A stretch of DNA of 34,985 nt. It comes from Priapulus caudatus. Lineage: Eukaryota > Priapulida > Priapulimorpha > Priapulimorphida > Priapulidae. The notes under the pieces were generated by a model that did not search any database, was not told the DNA's origin, and saw only the letters and a list, made by a program, of their open reading frames with translations. Numbering within the stretch: the first letter of the stretch is position 1; every line of letters begins with the position of its first letter. Of the stretch, positions 9,540 through 22,100 are shown one piece after another. Both the position numbers and the translations under genes were made by a program. Where the stretch lies: assembly GCF_000485595.1 (NCBI RefSeq), contig NW_014577133.1:147135-182119 (forward strand), read 5' to 3'.

Positions 9540-10656
9540 TTATGTAACTTACTTGCAACAGAAAAAATGATAACATTCAATATGGACAAGACAAATATAA
9601 TAAATATTAAATTTTTGCCTCATAGAAACATTAGTACTGAAAAAACAGAAAAAATTTATTTGGGTAGAACAGAGATAAAACATTGTACTAAATATAAATA
9701 TTTAGGAGTCATTTTTAATAGCAACGGTGACTACATAGTTATGATAAAAGAGAGAATAGACAGAGGCAGGTATATGATGGGGGAGGTCCTAACAATGACT
9801 AAACCAAACCAATTAGGCAATTTCACAGTAGAAGCTAGAGTGAAATTATATGAATGCACGATACTCCCATCTATATTAAATAATAGTGAAACTTAGACAA
9901 CCCTAACAAAAAAGGAAATACAATTATTGGAAGGCTTTCAAAATGATTGCTTAAGGAGATACTAGGTGCACATAGTAAAACCCCACTAATCGCTCTAAGA
10001 GTTGAGCTAGGTATAATACCAATTCTTGACAAAATCGATTATAAAAGATTAATGTTATTACAATACATAATAAATTTAGAGCAAGAACGTTTAATGAGAA
10101 GATTGTTGTTACAGCAATTAAAATATGGGAGAAAAATTGGGCAAATGAAATCATAGACAAAATTAAAGAATATAAATTAAATATGTTATTCTTATCTATT
10201 GGCGCCTTATCAAAAATGAGATGGAAAAAGATGGTAAAAGAAGCCATTCTAAAAAACGTGATAGAAAGGAACGAAGGGGAGGGAGCAACAAAAACAAAAT
10301 TGAAAATGATTAATATTAATAATTATGGATTAAAGAATTATATGATGTCAATGTCCTATGAAGATCCTTGATTTGTGTTTAAATGCAAGACATGCATGAT
10401 AGATTTAAAGGCTTACTTTAAAAATAAGTACACTAATGACGGATGTGACTTGTGTAGTGGGGGAGAAAAAGAAGACTTGTTACATCTATATAATAGCCTT
10501 GAATATGGGGATATAAATAAAGGGGAGTTCATTAAAGACTGGAAATGTGACGATCCCAAGTTACTTAAAATTGCTTCCGACCACGTGAGGAAATTACTAA
10601 AATATAAGGATCAAAGAATAAGATTAGCAGAATTAAATGCTGGAGGTACAAATTAA
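9540..10656 (+). pseudogene. LINE (non-LTR retrotransposon) reverse-transcriptase C-terminal remnant
   Basis: Broken reading frames look like the end of a LINE ORF2. The fragment begins after the catalytic motif, with a K-T...Y-L-G block (KYKYLGVIFNSNGD) typical of the region after the RT active site. It continues through a segment like LYECTILPSILNNSET, where a stop at 9894-9896 replaces the expected Trp, and ends with a Cys-rich tail (CKTCMID, CDLCSGGEKEDLLHL). At least two stops or frame changes follow (about 9962, 10154, 10369). The active-site part, endonuclease and 5' end are missing. It cannot encode a working enzyme. The clade is not determinable by eye. Confidence 0.8.
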
Positions 10657-10742
10657 TGGAAATGATGAGATGAACGTTCGCATTCCCAGAATATCCTCGC
10701 ACCTTCACCAGAAGTGATGCCTTGTGAAATACAAAAGTGGGA

Positions 10743-10778
10743 CAGTATACGATACGATACGATACGATACGATACGAG
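10743..10778. repeat. (GATAC)n microsatellite
   Basis: About six GATAC units lie 87 bases after the LINE stop codon and 110 bases before the CBL start codon. Some LINEs end in a short tandem repeat, so it may be the element's 3' tail. Confidence 0.8.
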
Positions 10779-10779
10779 A

Positions 10780-10793
10780 GCGCCATCTGTCGT
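10780..10793 (-). promoter_or_regulatory. CTCF/YY1-like motif in CBL promoter region
   Basis: The minus-strand reading ACGACAGATGGCGC fits the right half of the CTCF core (AGATGGCGC). The GATGGCG word recurs at the start codon, where AAGATGGCGG resembles a YY1 site. Inspection only. Confidence 0.3.
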
Positions 10794-10887
10794 GTAGTTG
10801 CCGTAACCATTCTCACAGACTGCCATTCTGCCATTCTCGTGAACTGCATTCTGGTACACTGTGCAGGGTCAACAAGCAGGAAGAAAG

Positions 10888-11411
10888 ATGGCGGTAAGAG
10901 CTAATCAAGGGAAGCAGAAACTGGAGTTTCTTGGCCGGTTTTGGGGAGTTTTCGGCGATCCAAAAATAGTGATAGACCGCAAGACGATTGAAAGAACATG
11001 GAAGCTCATGGACAAAGTGGTAAAACTGTGTCAGGACCCAAAAGTGAACTTGAAAAACAGCCCTCCATATATTCTTGACATTCTGCCAGATACGTATCAA
11101 CATCTTCGACTGATTTATTCCAAATACGAGGACCGGTTGCACATTCTGAACGATAATGAATACTTCAGAGTATTTATTGAAAATTTGATTAAGAAATGCA
11201 AACAAGCTATTAAATTTTTCAAGGAAGGCAGAGAGCAAATGTACCAAGAGAATTCGCACTACAGACGAAACCTCACAAAAACTTCGCTTGTGTATTCGCA
11301 CATGTTGTATGAAATCAAAGCCATATTCCCCAATGGAACTTTTGCTGGTGAACAATTTAGAATAACGAAGAGCGATGCTGCTGACTTCTGGAGAAGCTGT
11401 TTTGGTGACAG
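10888..11411 (+). CDS. CBL: CBL exon 1: N-terminus and four-helix bundle
   Basis: ATG at 10888 in good context (A at -3, G at +4). It encodes 174 residues plus two bases, including [51 protein letters not shown] and [13 protein letters not shown]. The donor is GACAG|GTAACT. The upstream GTG-initiated extension is not used in animals. Confidence 0.97.
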
Positions 11412-11733
11412 GTAACTGCATTTAACATTTGGAACATAAGTGTGTTAATAATAACAGACAAGCAGTGTGTCTGACATTTTTTGCTATCTTATTTTATATA
11501 TTAGGCCGTGGCTACGCGACCGGTTCCGGACGAGGAGCCGCTAGGCTACGCGTCCGGACGTCCATCTCACACAGTGATCTTGCGACACGTACACGCATGA
11601 TTGCGTAACGGGACGCTCTGCTGATTGCCGAGTGTGTGTGTGTGTGCGTGAGAGAGAGAGAGAGAGGGGGAATGTGTTTGTGTGTGTGACTGTGTGTGTA
11701 TGCGTGAGAGAGAGAGAGAGAGAAGGAGAGCTA

Positions 11734-11784
<51 letters not shown>

Positions 11785-14700
11785 TAGAGGTGTGTGTGTG
11801 TAAGGGAGAGAGAGAGCTGTGCATGTGTGTGTGTGAAAGAGAGAGAGAGAGAGAGCGAGAGAGGACGGATGACGGATGAGGAAGGATAGACGGCAGCAGT
11901 GCATATATTGAATATTTTCGGCAATCAGCAGAGCTCTCTGTTGCGCAATCATGCGTGTACGCAAGTCGCGCGCTCACTGTGTGAGTGGATGTCCGGATGC
12001 GTAGCTTGGAGGCTAGGCGACCAGTTCCGGACGCGTAGCCACTGCGTATATATTATTAGTAATAACATGTTACTGTGCGTAGCACGTTTAATGATTTACA
12101 CATTTTTTTAAAGACACAGGATATGAGAACTGTTACACTTAGAGATTTGCCAGTTATATAACTTATGTCGTATGTAAGTGCGAGGTGTACATCGCAAAAG
12201 TCCGAATGCATAGCACGACCTACTTATAATAAAAATACCAATTACGCTTTAAAGTTTAATTTACTTTTTCTAATATATATGTTTTCACGGTGTGCATTAT
12301 TCCATGAGATATTGGGTAATCATTTATTTTCTTTATTGTAGTACTCTCAAGCCATTTCTATTTGTAATATTTGTAATAAGTTTTTAATTAATTCCAAAAA
12401 ATCAAAGAGCATGTTTTCATGACTGCATTAAATACACCCTCTAGAGAGTCTAGATGGTAATTGACTGTGCAGTCTTGTTATGTGATACAGCCTGCATGTG
12501 CATTTTATTATTATGAATTGTTTAACACTGGTTATTAAACGTGTGTGCTTGGTATAGAGGATAATAAGGCACCTTCAACCCATGAATATAGAGTCAAATT
12601 GCAGCCAATTATTCTATAGCGCATATACCTGTAAGTATAATATTAGCTGTTGGAAAACCAAGCTGGAAACTGCATGAATTTCACCAGAGTTAGGATTAAG
12701 CAGAATAGCCTGATAATAATAACGTAGTGCCATAACATGTATGACAAACTTTATGTATTCATTCGACTATTGGGACGTATATATATATGTACATGCTGCC
12801 ATGAGGATTCATAAAGTAAATGCTGCAGTGTAGTGTTGCTTTTGAGCAAGACTGGTGTATATTAATGGATTTTGCTTTAGGTTATATGAGAGAAATTTTA
12901 AAAATCAGCACTTGCTGATTTTTTACACTTATTTCGATGATTAAACTAAATATTAAACTAGCTTATTTTGTGGTTCTAATGACATTGTGTGTCTTCCTTG
13001 CATATGTAAATTGCCTACATACTAGACTTTTCTTATAGTGAATTCCAAGTTTCCAACATTTGTACCCAATTTTCTAGGGGCTGTCAATAACTAGGTTATG
13101 ATTGACGTGTAGCATATTATATTGGTATAGAAGATTTCTATATGGATTGATGATAAGAAAATGCTAATTCAAGATGAAATTTATACACAGTGTTATGATT
13201 TACCTTGCCGAATAATATATCTAAGTACTAATAAATGTGCTAAAGCAATATCATTCCCTTTATTGCAGTAGTACATTATAGATTGAGGAAATTTGTTATA
13301 TTTTAATAGCCTCAGGTCTAAGTACATAACATACATGTATGATTTTAGCAAGTTATCATCAAATTGAATGAATTATAATCTAGTTCTATTCTGGTCATTC
13401 AATCCTATCATCTAATGCATTGTATGCTTCACATGTCGTATTTATGGAATATATGATAAGGCTGGTGTAGTTTTCTTCGGATCCTCATTTTCAGGGTGCG
13501 AAATTAACGCGAGTCCGGGGTCAAATACTCCCTGATTTACTGTCGGACTCCCTGATTTGACATATGCAGGAGTCTGTGTGCCTCTCTGAAAATTCTGCTA
13601 TACTAACTAGTTCGTTCTAAAGCACGGCCTCCGTATTTCGAGCCGGAATTACCGTATTTCTTTGAATTTTCAGCAAATGTCCAAAGAAAATTTGGCAGAA
13701 GTGCAACCGCATGAATCTTCAAAATAAGCACATGTATTGTTAATATCTTTAGTTTTAAACTTCAGACTGCGGACTCCCTCTTTTTCCGTTGGACTCCCTT
13801 GTTCAAAAGTTAATTTTTACCCCTGCATTTTCCAAGGAAATCTTTCACAAGGTGAAGTTGACACTATTTTCTGATACTATAGAGTTTTATCATAGTTATC
13901 ATTGTGTTTCAGAATATTGAACTATTTACATGTAGTTTTAAATTGAACTGTAATTTTACATTACAGTAATGGGTGTGTGTGTTTTGTGAATATATGTAAA
14001 CTAGCGGGATACCCGGCATTGCCCGGGGAAATCAGTGGCGTTACTCAGTTGGTGACCGCTTGGTTGAAAGGAAAATACCCCAAAAAATCCAACTATCTAT
14101 CTATATGCATCCATCCCATTCCATCCCATCCCATCGCACCACATCCCATCCCATCCCATATCCCATCTCATCACATCCCATGCCATCCCATGCCATGCCA
14201 TCCCATCCCATCCCATCCCATCCCATCCCATGCCATCCCATCCCATGCCATCGCATGCCATCCCATGCCATGCCATTCCATCCTATACCAAACAGTAAAA
14301 AATAATAAGAAATCAAAAGATAAAAGACATTAAAAATAAAAAATAAAAAGTAAAAAATTATAAATAATACATACTAAAAAGGTAGGTAAATGGAAAAAAG
14401 GAAAAAAAGGGGGAAAATAAGTTCCCCAGCTACTTGAAACCTGAATCCCGATGTAGGAGACGGATGTTCTAGCGATTAGGCCACTGCGCCAGTAAGGGTA
14501 TACACTATGGATTCACACGTACGTGATGTTAATCTGCACGCACCGCCATCTATTGATGAATAGAATTTTTATCAATTTTTAACTTTTTAACTTTTTTAAA
14601 TTGTTGTTTCGGCCAGAACCACCTCCCAAACGTGCGGATTCTGAAAATATCTTTAGTTTTCCTCTAGGCTGCGGAGTTCTCTAGTTATGCGAGTACGGAC

Positions 14701-16831
14701 TAATTCGGCTGAACAACTTTATGTATATAGATACAGCCGTGTGACGTTTCTCCCCCTACCCCATTCAAGAATAGGTGGATTTTAATCTCTTGGTAAGGGT
14801 CCGCAGTAAGACACTCCAGATTGATAACTTAGACTATAACCTATGATAACAATAATGTATTACTGCTACTAGCCAATTTTATGACTAGGTTATATGGAGA
14901 AAAGATTGCTGTTTTGAGTTTACAGGCACAAGGTTCAGTACTGGCTGTGATGTGAAGTGTGTGTATGTCAATAAAGCTCCTTGCAGTTAGCTGAAGCTCG
15001 GTACACGAGTACTGTACAGTGTTTCCCCTGGCCAAAAAGGCCTGTGAGGTGGTAATTTTTTTTGGGTGTGTTTGTGCGTTTTGACGTCCTAGCAAAGCAT
15101 TCCCCACTCGGAAGATTTGTAAAAAAATGGAGCAATTTGGTGCATTCTAAGCTATTCTGAACGATTTTTGTTTGCGAGGCGGTGTTTTGGACAAATTTCT
15201 GTGTGGCGGCTGAGAATTTGAGCGAGGTGGCCCGCCTCGCTCGTGTCAATGCAGGGGAAACACTGCTGTAGCAAATGTGTCAAACATACATGCCTGTAAA
15301 TTTAATATTCAGGTTGTCATATGCGTTTATTATCTTGAAGACTGACTGATAAGTTAGTTGCATCATTTAAGTTTAGCAGTCCATTGCTAACTTTATGGCT
15401 CAGTGGTATCAAGTGATAAGCTGGTTGAACTCACACGGGATTGAGTAGTGGATCTGCAGCCTGTAGTGGCCAGGCTGCCGCCCCCCACATGCATCCATAG
15501 ATTGCACTCAGCTCCAAAACAAAGTAGCATTTTTAAATACCAATCATTGAGCTGAGTAAACCATAATGTGCTGTATGATGAACCACACCTATTGATTTTG
15601 CATGGGGCTTTTCCACGCTTGTTATTAATTAAGTTCATTATTTTAATGAAGGGAAAACAAAAGGAAGTGAACAGCATGTAATCATAAATAATAATACCAA
15701 TAGCTAATAATAGCAAATGGTGGTATTAGCTCTTGATATATTTTGTATAATTTATGTTATATATATCTTTAATGTATCATTGGAAAAAAGCTTGGAAACC
15801 ATAAAAACTTGCATTAATTGTTATTAAATTACGTGCAATTCCGTATCTGATATCGGTATGCATATCATAATATACCTTTATTATATATGCTTATATTAGA
15901 TAAGGACTTGACTACATTATTACGTAGAAATGAATGAATAATCGGTTTATATATAAAATGGTTGAGTTAGGCAAACTGAAAGGGTTGGTTTTTTTATTTT
16001 ACAGTTCAGTTTATCTATAGAACAAGTAGTGAGTATCGTTTTTTCAGAGGAGGTAACAATTATTATTATTATACTCAGTAATTATAGCTGTCAAGATTTA
16101 TTTCCTGTATGGCTATATTTAAAGCTCATTTGTGTGATTTTTAAGGTGGTGCTAGTATTTGCAATATATTTAAATGTACAATGGCAATAATTATTCAGGC
16201 AGTATGAATAAGATATTATCTCTATTATGCTCAGTCATAAATGAGCCCATTGTTCTGTGATCTATCAAAAACAAAGATTTTTAAAGCTGGGTCCCACATT
16301 AAGTACCAGTTTAGTATCTGCTTTTTACTTAGGATTTCTTTCTCTGAATTTTTCTAGCCCTGTTAATGGAATGAAAATGGAGTAAAATCACACAGTTTTG
16401 TATATTTGGCATTTGCACCCTACGTTATTTTACATAGTAGTACAGCGTATTGTAAAATCTTGAATCACTTGGAGAAATCGGCCTTTAATCCAGTAAGTGT
16501 ACATGCACAAATTGTGACAATGACCGCGATTTTGTGGCTTTTCTATGCAGCATTAATCAAATGACATAGATGACGTTGAATTGATAGAGTATCTTTTGAG
16601 TACATAATACGGCAGAAGACATTGCACAGTAATGAATCTTATCATTAGTAGTAGTCCATCGCATGCATGCACGCACGCACGCACTCGCACTCGCACGTGA
16701 TTGATAGACTTTTGATGTTATATTCTGAGGACACAGTCCTGCATAGATTTAGTGCATGGGTGTGTTTGTGTGTGCGTGCAGGTACGTACTTGGCTTTATC
16801 CTTATGCTTTTGTGTATGCATGTGTGCGTGT

Positions 16832-16885
<54 letters not shown>

Positions 16886-19160
16886 GCGTGTGGCGTGTGC
16901 GTGGTGTATATGTGCGTGTGTGGGTGTATACATGTGTGCCTGTTGGCGTGTACGCGCATACATGTGGTGGGTTCGGGTGTGCTATTAACATTCACTAAGC
17001 ATCTCAGGATATTTTTTCCACAGCACGGGGGGCAGATGAAAACCACAAACGGCGTAAACGGCCAAAACGGTCGTGCACAAAACACTTGTGACCGGCGCGG
17101 CTAAATCATGAATGAAACGGCGGAAGTCGATGAATGACACTGGCCACTTCTGATTCATACTAACGCCGGGCCCCTCGTAGAGACAGACTAGGCCTGTCAT
17201 GAATGGCCGTGAGCTTGGCGTTCTGCTTCGCCCTAGACTGTCGCCCGCGCCGTGCTGCGACTGAGTTCTCCCGGTTTGAGAGCTCCCTGCGTGTCTAACG
17301 GATGCTGCGTTGTTACGGCGCCGACGCTGCCGCCCTCAGCAGCTGAGTGTAACGGCGGGGAACGATCGCAGACATTACAGGAGTATAGTCAATCAACGGT
17401 AATGGCTATGTAAGTCCACGGTGACCTAGAAATCTAGAGCAGGCTGGTGTAAACTTGCGTCTCCCACAGATGAGCGCCAACGAGTAGATTGCAGATTCGT
17501 GATCGCGTTTCCTCCGCAGTGTATACCCCCAAGTCGAGATGTTAAGGGAGGGGGAAACGCGCGCGAATGTGTCAGTCTAAAACTTGCTCCTTGATCTGAA
17601 GTGGGCCTTTGCCGCGATCGTTCAGGTGAGTATGAAAACACAGATGGTGTGTGTTCGTGTGTGTGTGTGGTGGGGGTGAGTAAGTCCAGTGTATATGCAT
17701 TGCAGCTTGCAGTTTCCTGTTGACACTTCTAGCAAACCCAACCGTAAGGATTAGCACACGACTGACTGCAATAAACCATTGAATGACGCGGGGAGAGAAT
17801 TATACTATACTACATTATACCCTATGTTATATATATGTCTATATCTACAACAGTTGCAGTAACAGTCACATATGGAATGTATAATATAATATCAGGAGTG
17901 AATAATAATAGATCTATATAGATCTAGAACAATAATCTAGATAGATCTAGAATAATAGTCTAGATAGATCTAGAATAATAACCTATATAATTATACGCTC
18001 CTGCTAATATGTACAGTAGTAGTGTATAATAATATTAGTTTCAGCTGTTAGTGACGTATGTTGGAAACACATTGGCCAGTTGTCACTGTTGCATCCAGTG
18101 GGAAATTACAACAGACCGAAATTTGCACGGGCAGTAAATGAAGCTGATCCGTCCGTGAAGCACACGAATGCGTCCACGGAGCTCTCCGCACCATGGTATT
18201 GCGACCAGCTACTATACGGCAGCTATTCTCCTTCCCTTCCTCTAACTACCACCACTGATTTTTTTGCGACACGAGCCATTCGGATACCACTTGAAGTAAA
18301 CAATATATAATATTGCTGCGATACCATAGCCAATGGTGTGGTGCCATTCTTATTTTTTTTTATTCTCACACTTTACGGTTTCAACTGTCGAAATATTTGC
18401 GCGTGGCAAGCCCTTTCCAGTGTTCCACGCATAGTTTGAATTATGCTTGCTATCATTTCCTGGTTCAGAGAGGAACTGCGTTTGTAGGTGCAGTAAAACC
18501 TCTGCCAGGTGTACGTACGTTCAGTCGTTTTACTACGCTGTGTGCGTGTACACTGTACAGCATGCCTTCCTGATTGATAGCACTAGCAGTTTATTTGATT
18601 TGGTAACGGCCTGAAAATTAATTTCAGTTGCAAGTTGAATAAACGCAGACTGTAGAACGTTAGAAATTGTAATGTAAAGCAGTTTGTTTAGAGCATTTCA
18701 CAGCCGATCAAAGGCCACATGAAAACCGAAAGGCATCGGTATTGGACCTCATTGAGGTACATGTAAATTTAATTTTAATGTTAATTTGTGTTTTTCACAA
18801 GTAAATAATTATTTTACCCACGAACCCTGATGTTCGGAAAGGCAGTGCACTACGAATTTTATGGCATGTGGCAGTGTACCTGTGGCAGAGCGAAGGGCTA
18901 TAGTTCTAGAGCTAGGTGACGTTATGTTGCGAGTTTACTCACCGAACACAGAGCACGGATGATTGAGTCTGTCACTGCAGGATGTTGGAGGAGTCGTGGG
19001 CGAGCGCGAGATTATGTAATCTCTATTATGTACTCTTGATGATATTAGTCATTGTGTCAAGTTTTAATTTGGTTTGCATAGTTAGGTGGAGTACGGAGGC
19101 CGCGATCTGCGCCTAGAGCCAATGCATGGCCAGCCTTTGCATATTTTTATGTGTGCTTGT

Positions 19161-19197
<37 letters not shown>

Positions 19198-22100
19198 TGT
19201 GTGTGTGCGTGTGCGTGTGCGTGCATGTGAGTGTGTATGCGCGTGCGTACATGTGTGAATGTGTACGAACGTGCATGCGTGTGTGCGTGCGTGTTCATGC
19301 GTTTGTACATGAATAAATGTAGCATACGTGGTTCTTTTCGCAAACATATGCCGATCATAATATAAATGATACTTGCTGTATATGTATGAATTAATAATAT
19401 GTGTTTAATTATTTATTAGTTACAGATATCATTGAAATGTAAATGAGAGTTAGATGTGTTAAAACTACCTGAATAAGTGCTGTGTATATCATGGTTCTTT
19501 CATGAGTCACTTTACTAATGAAATTTTTACAGTGAAATGTATTCAGACCATCAGGTCGTTTTGCACAAACCATGCTATTTTCATGTTATTAGCTCATGTG
19601 TCTTTCTTACTGCAAGACACAATATTTGGTTTCCATCAGTGTCTTCTTCCACTTTCCTCATGGTTTGTGCACGGCGGTCTGTGTTGTGTAGTTGAAGCTG
19701 TGTATATTGAAAAAAAATTAGATAATGGACAGAGAGAGACTCACATAATAAGTTTGTTGTCAAGTACCGTATTTCACGTCTTGTAGGGTGCATTTTATTT
19801 CTCAGAAAATGCCAAAAACCAGTCTGCATCCGATATATGCTAAAAGTCACGATCAGTGAGGATTTTGAGCTGAAATTACATGTTCAGGAGTATACCGTAA
19901 CCAATATCATACGTCTATGTGTTAATAGTAAGCAGGAACGGAATATCCAAGAATACTGTTGCGTAAGTTTGTATGAGATAGTTGTGAAAAGCTTCACTAG
20001 TGCTGTGTTTAGATATGATTGTTATAGCTACAAGAGGTATGTTAGTCGCATAGCAGAATAACATACAGTATATACTAACCAATGCTCACTCATAGTACAT
20101 ACATCAGGGCTGCCAACATTGGGTGATAGGCGAGAGTGAGATGCGAGGGAGCGAAGCGACAGAGTGGGGGATGGGTGTGGGAGGCGGGTTTCCCCCTCCC
20201 ACGGTAGGGAGCTTTTGCATTTTATAACTTTAATTTGTGCAATTCGGTGCATACTAAAGTGACTGTTTTTAGATATTGTAAGATTTTTTTTGCTGTGCGT
20301 GAGATATTTCAGCGTTTTATTCATGAAGAGATATTCATGCGTGAGATATCTCAGCATTTTTTTGCTGTGCGTGAGATATTGTAAGATCAGCGTGAGAGCG
20401 TGAGATTTGGTCAAAATGCGTGAGTCTCACGGTCAATGCGTGAGAGTTGGCAGCCCTGCATACATGATATACATAGTATCAGTATATACATGCTCATTAG
20501 TGGTATGAAATACTGGTATCTGCTAGGTAAAAACAAGTTTGCGGCCTCATTTCTAGTGATCGTATACCTGGTAGTGAGGAAGGATATTATACAGTCTACT
20601 CTTCGGCGACTATTACTTTCTAATTGCACATCTGATGTATCGGAGAATCTTATCTGCAGCAAAGTGCAGTATATATAAATAACACATGATTTGTGAATCG
20701 TTAGTAAGTATAACGTGTACATTCTCATTGCAGAACAATAGTGCCATGGAAAATATTTCGCGAGACACTGGATCAAGTACATCCAATAAGCTCGGGACTG
20801 GAGGCGATGGCTCTAAAGTCCACAATAGACCTCACTTGCAATGACTACATTTCTAATTTCGAGTTTGATGTGTTTACAAGGTGCGTGCTAATATACATGA
20901 GTGAGTGTCGGCAGTGTTTGCCATAGAGCAGAAAAAGCTGTAGGCCTGCAGGGCCTATTGCTCCTAAAAGCTGCAGGCCCGCCAGCAAAGCTGTAAGCCC
21001 GCCAATTTTGGAGCAAATTACAGTAATAAAACAGCATATCATGTTCTTCCTTGTGTTTATTAGTCATTATCAATGTCCATAATCATAATCCCCAGGGTTC
21101 TCCTAGCTTTTTCATTATATCATGGGGGTGCTGCTCAGTGCTAGGGAGGTCCGGGGGCATGCCCCCCGGAATATTTTTGAATTGTAGAAGCTCTGAGATG
21201 CAATCTGGGACACTCTGTGTGTAAATTTGAAGCACTGCATGTGAGGTGAAAATGTTTGTTTTGCATGGGCAAAGCCATCGGAAAATTCAAAACAACAATG
21301 GAATAAAAATACCAAAATGTAGGGGTGAACTTGCTGGTTTGCTGGTTCCAAATCGAGTTCATCACTCATAAATCAGAAAACCTGACATATACCAGAGTTG
21401 GAAATAGCACCAGTCCCATAGTCCCTGACTGGTAACTTTTCAGCAGGGCTGGCTACTTTTGGAGCAGGACTGGCTAATTTTCAAGAAAATTACTGTAGCT
21501 TATATTGCGGATTTAGAAATTTTTTTAATCAGGACCGGATGGAATTTTTGTCTTATTTCCAACACTGCATATACATACCAACTATACTGGTACTGTAAAT
21601 CTTCTTATATCATTGTACTCATTTGTATTATGTAGTTTTACTATTGACAGCTTTACAATACTGTTCTGGATCTGACTTACCATTTGCCTTTGGCCATGTC
21701 CACTGTTTGTATTTTGTTATTGTGGGTTCTACCCCTAGTGTTATGTACAAAAAATACAATGGCAGGAGTGGTCGGTAAGTGTACCAGTCTACTCTACCTC
21801 GTGTTAGACTGGGTTACCTGCCTCGTAATAATGCCGTTGGAAATTAATTCACGATTTAATTTACGATTAAGATTTCTTGATGAGCTAGAAAACACTCAGA
21901 TTTGAAGTATGAAAGAGAAATGGGTTCTACACTGTATTATGACAGGTCGTGAACCATGAAAATGTCCTGATTACCCTGTGGTTGTGATTGTGCGGTGAAC
22001 AAAACGTTTGTAAGGATTGTTTATCAAAGTCGTATATGCCATTTAAGCGATGAGCCAGTTTATCTGAGGCCCTGATAAAGCGGTGACCACTGTACCATCT

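Larger units (their letters stand above)
14000..14733. repeat. Composite retroelement-like repeat with ACCCGGCATTGCCCGGG head
   Basis: Opens with CTAGCGGGATACCCGGCATT GCCCGGG, a word I recognise from dispersed repeats in many animals, and closes with AACTTTATGTATATAGATA. It holds a CCATC microsatellite and a tRNA-like segment. The exact ends and class are uncertain. Confidence 0.5.

Noticed and set aside
10861-10887. GTG-initiated N-terminal extension of CBL
   Set aside because: Animal genes start at ATG; an in-frame TGA lies at 10840 and ATG 10888 has good context.
10813-11421. 202-codon open frame on the minus strand
   Set aside because: It is the antisense of CBL exon 1, whose plus-strand translation is clearly conserved.
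11541-11977. Ser/Leu/His/Thr-rich minus-strand frames
   Set aside because: Translations of GT/GA microsatellite tracts.
15391-15460. Possible tRNA or SINE (TGGCTCAGTGG word)
   Set aside because: Only an A-box-like word; no B-box at the right distance and no cloverleaf.
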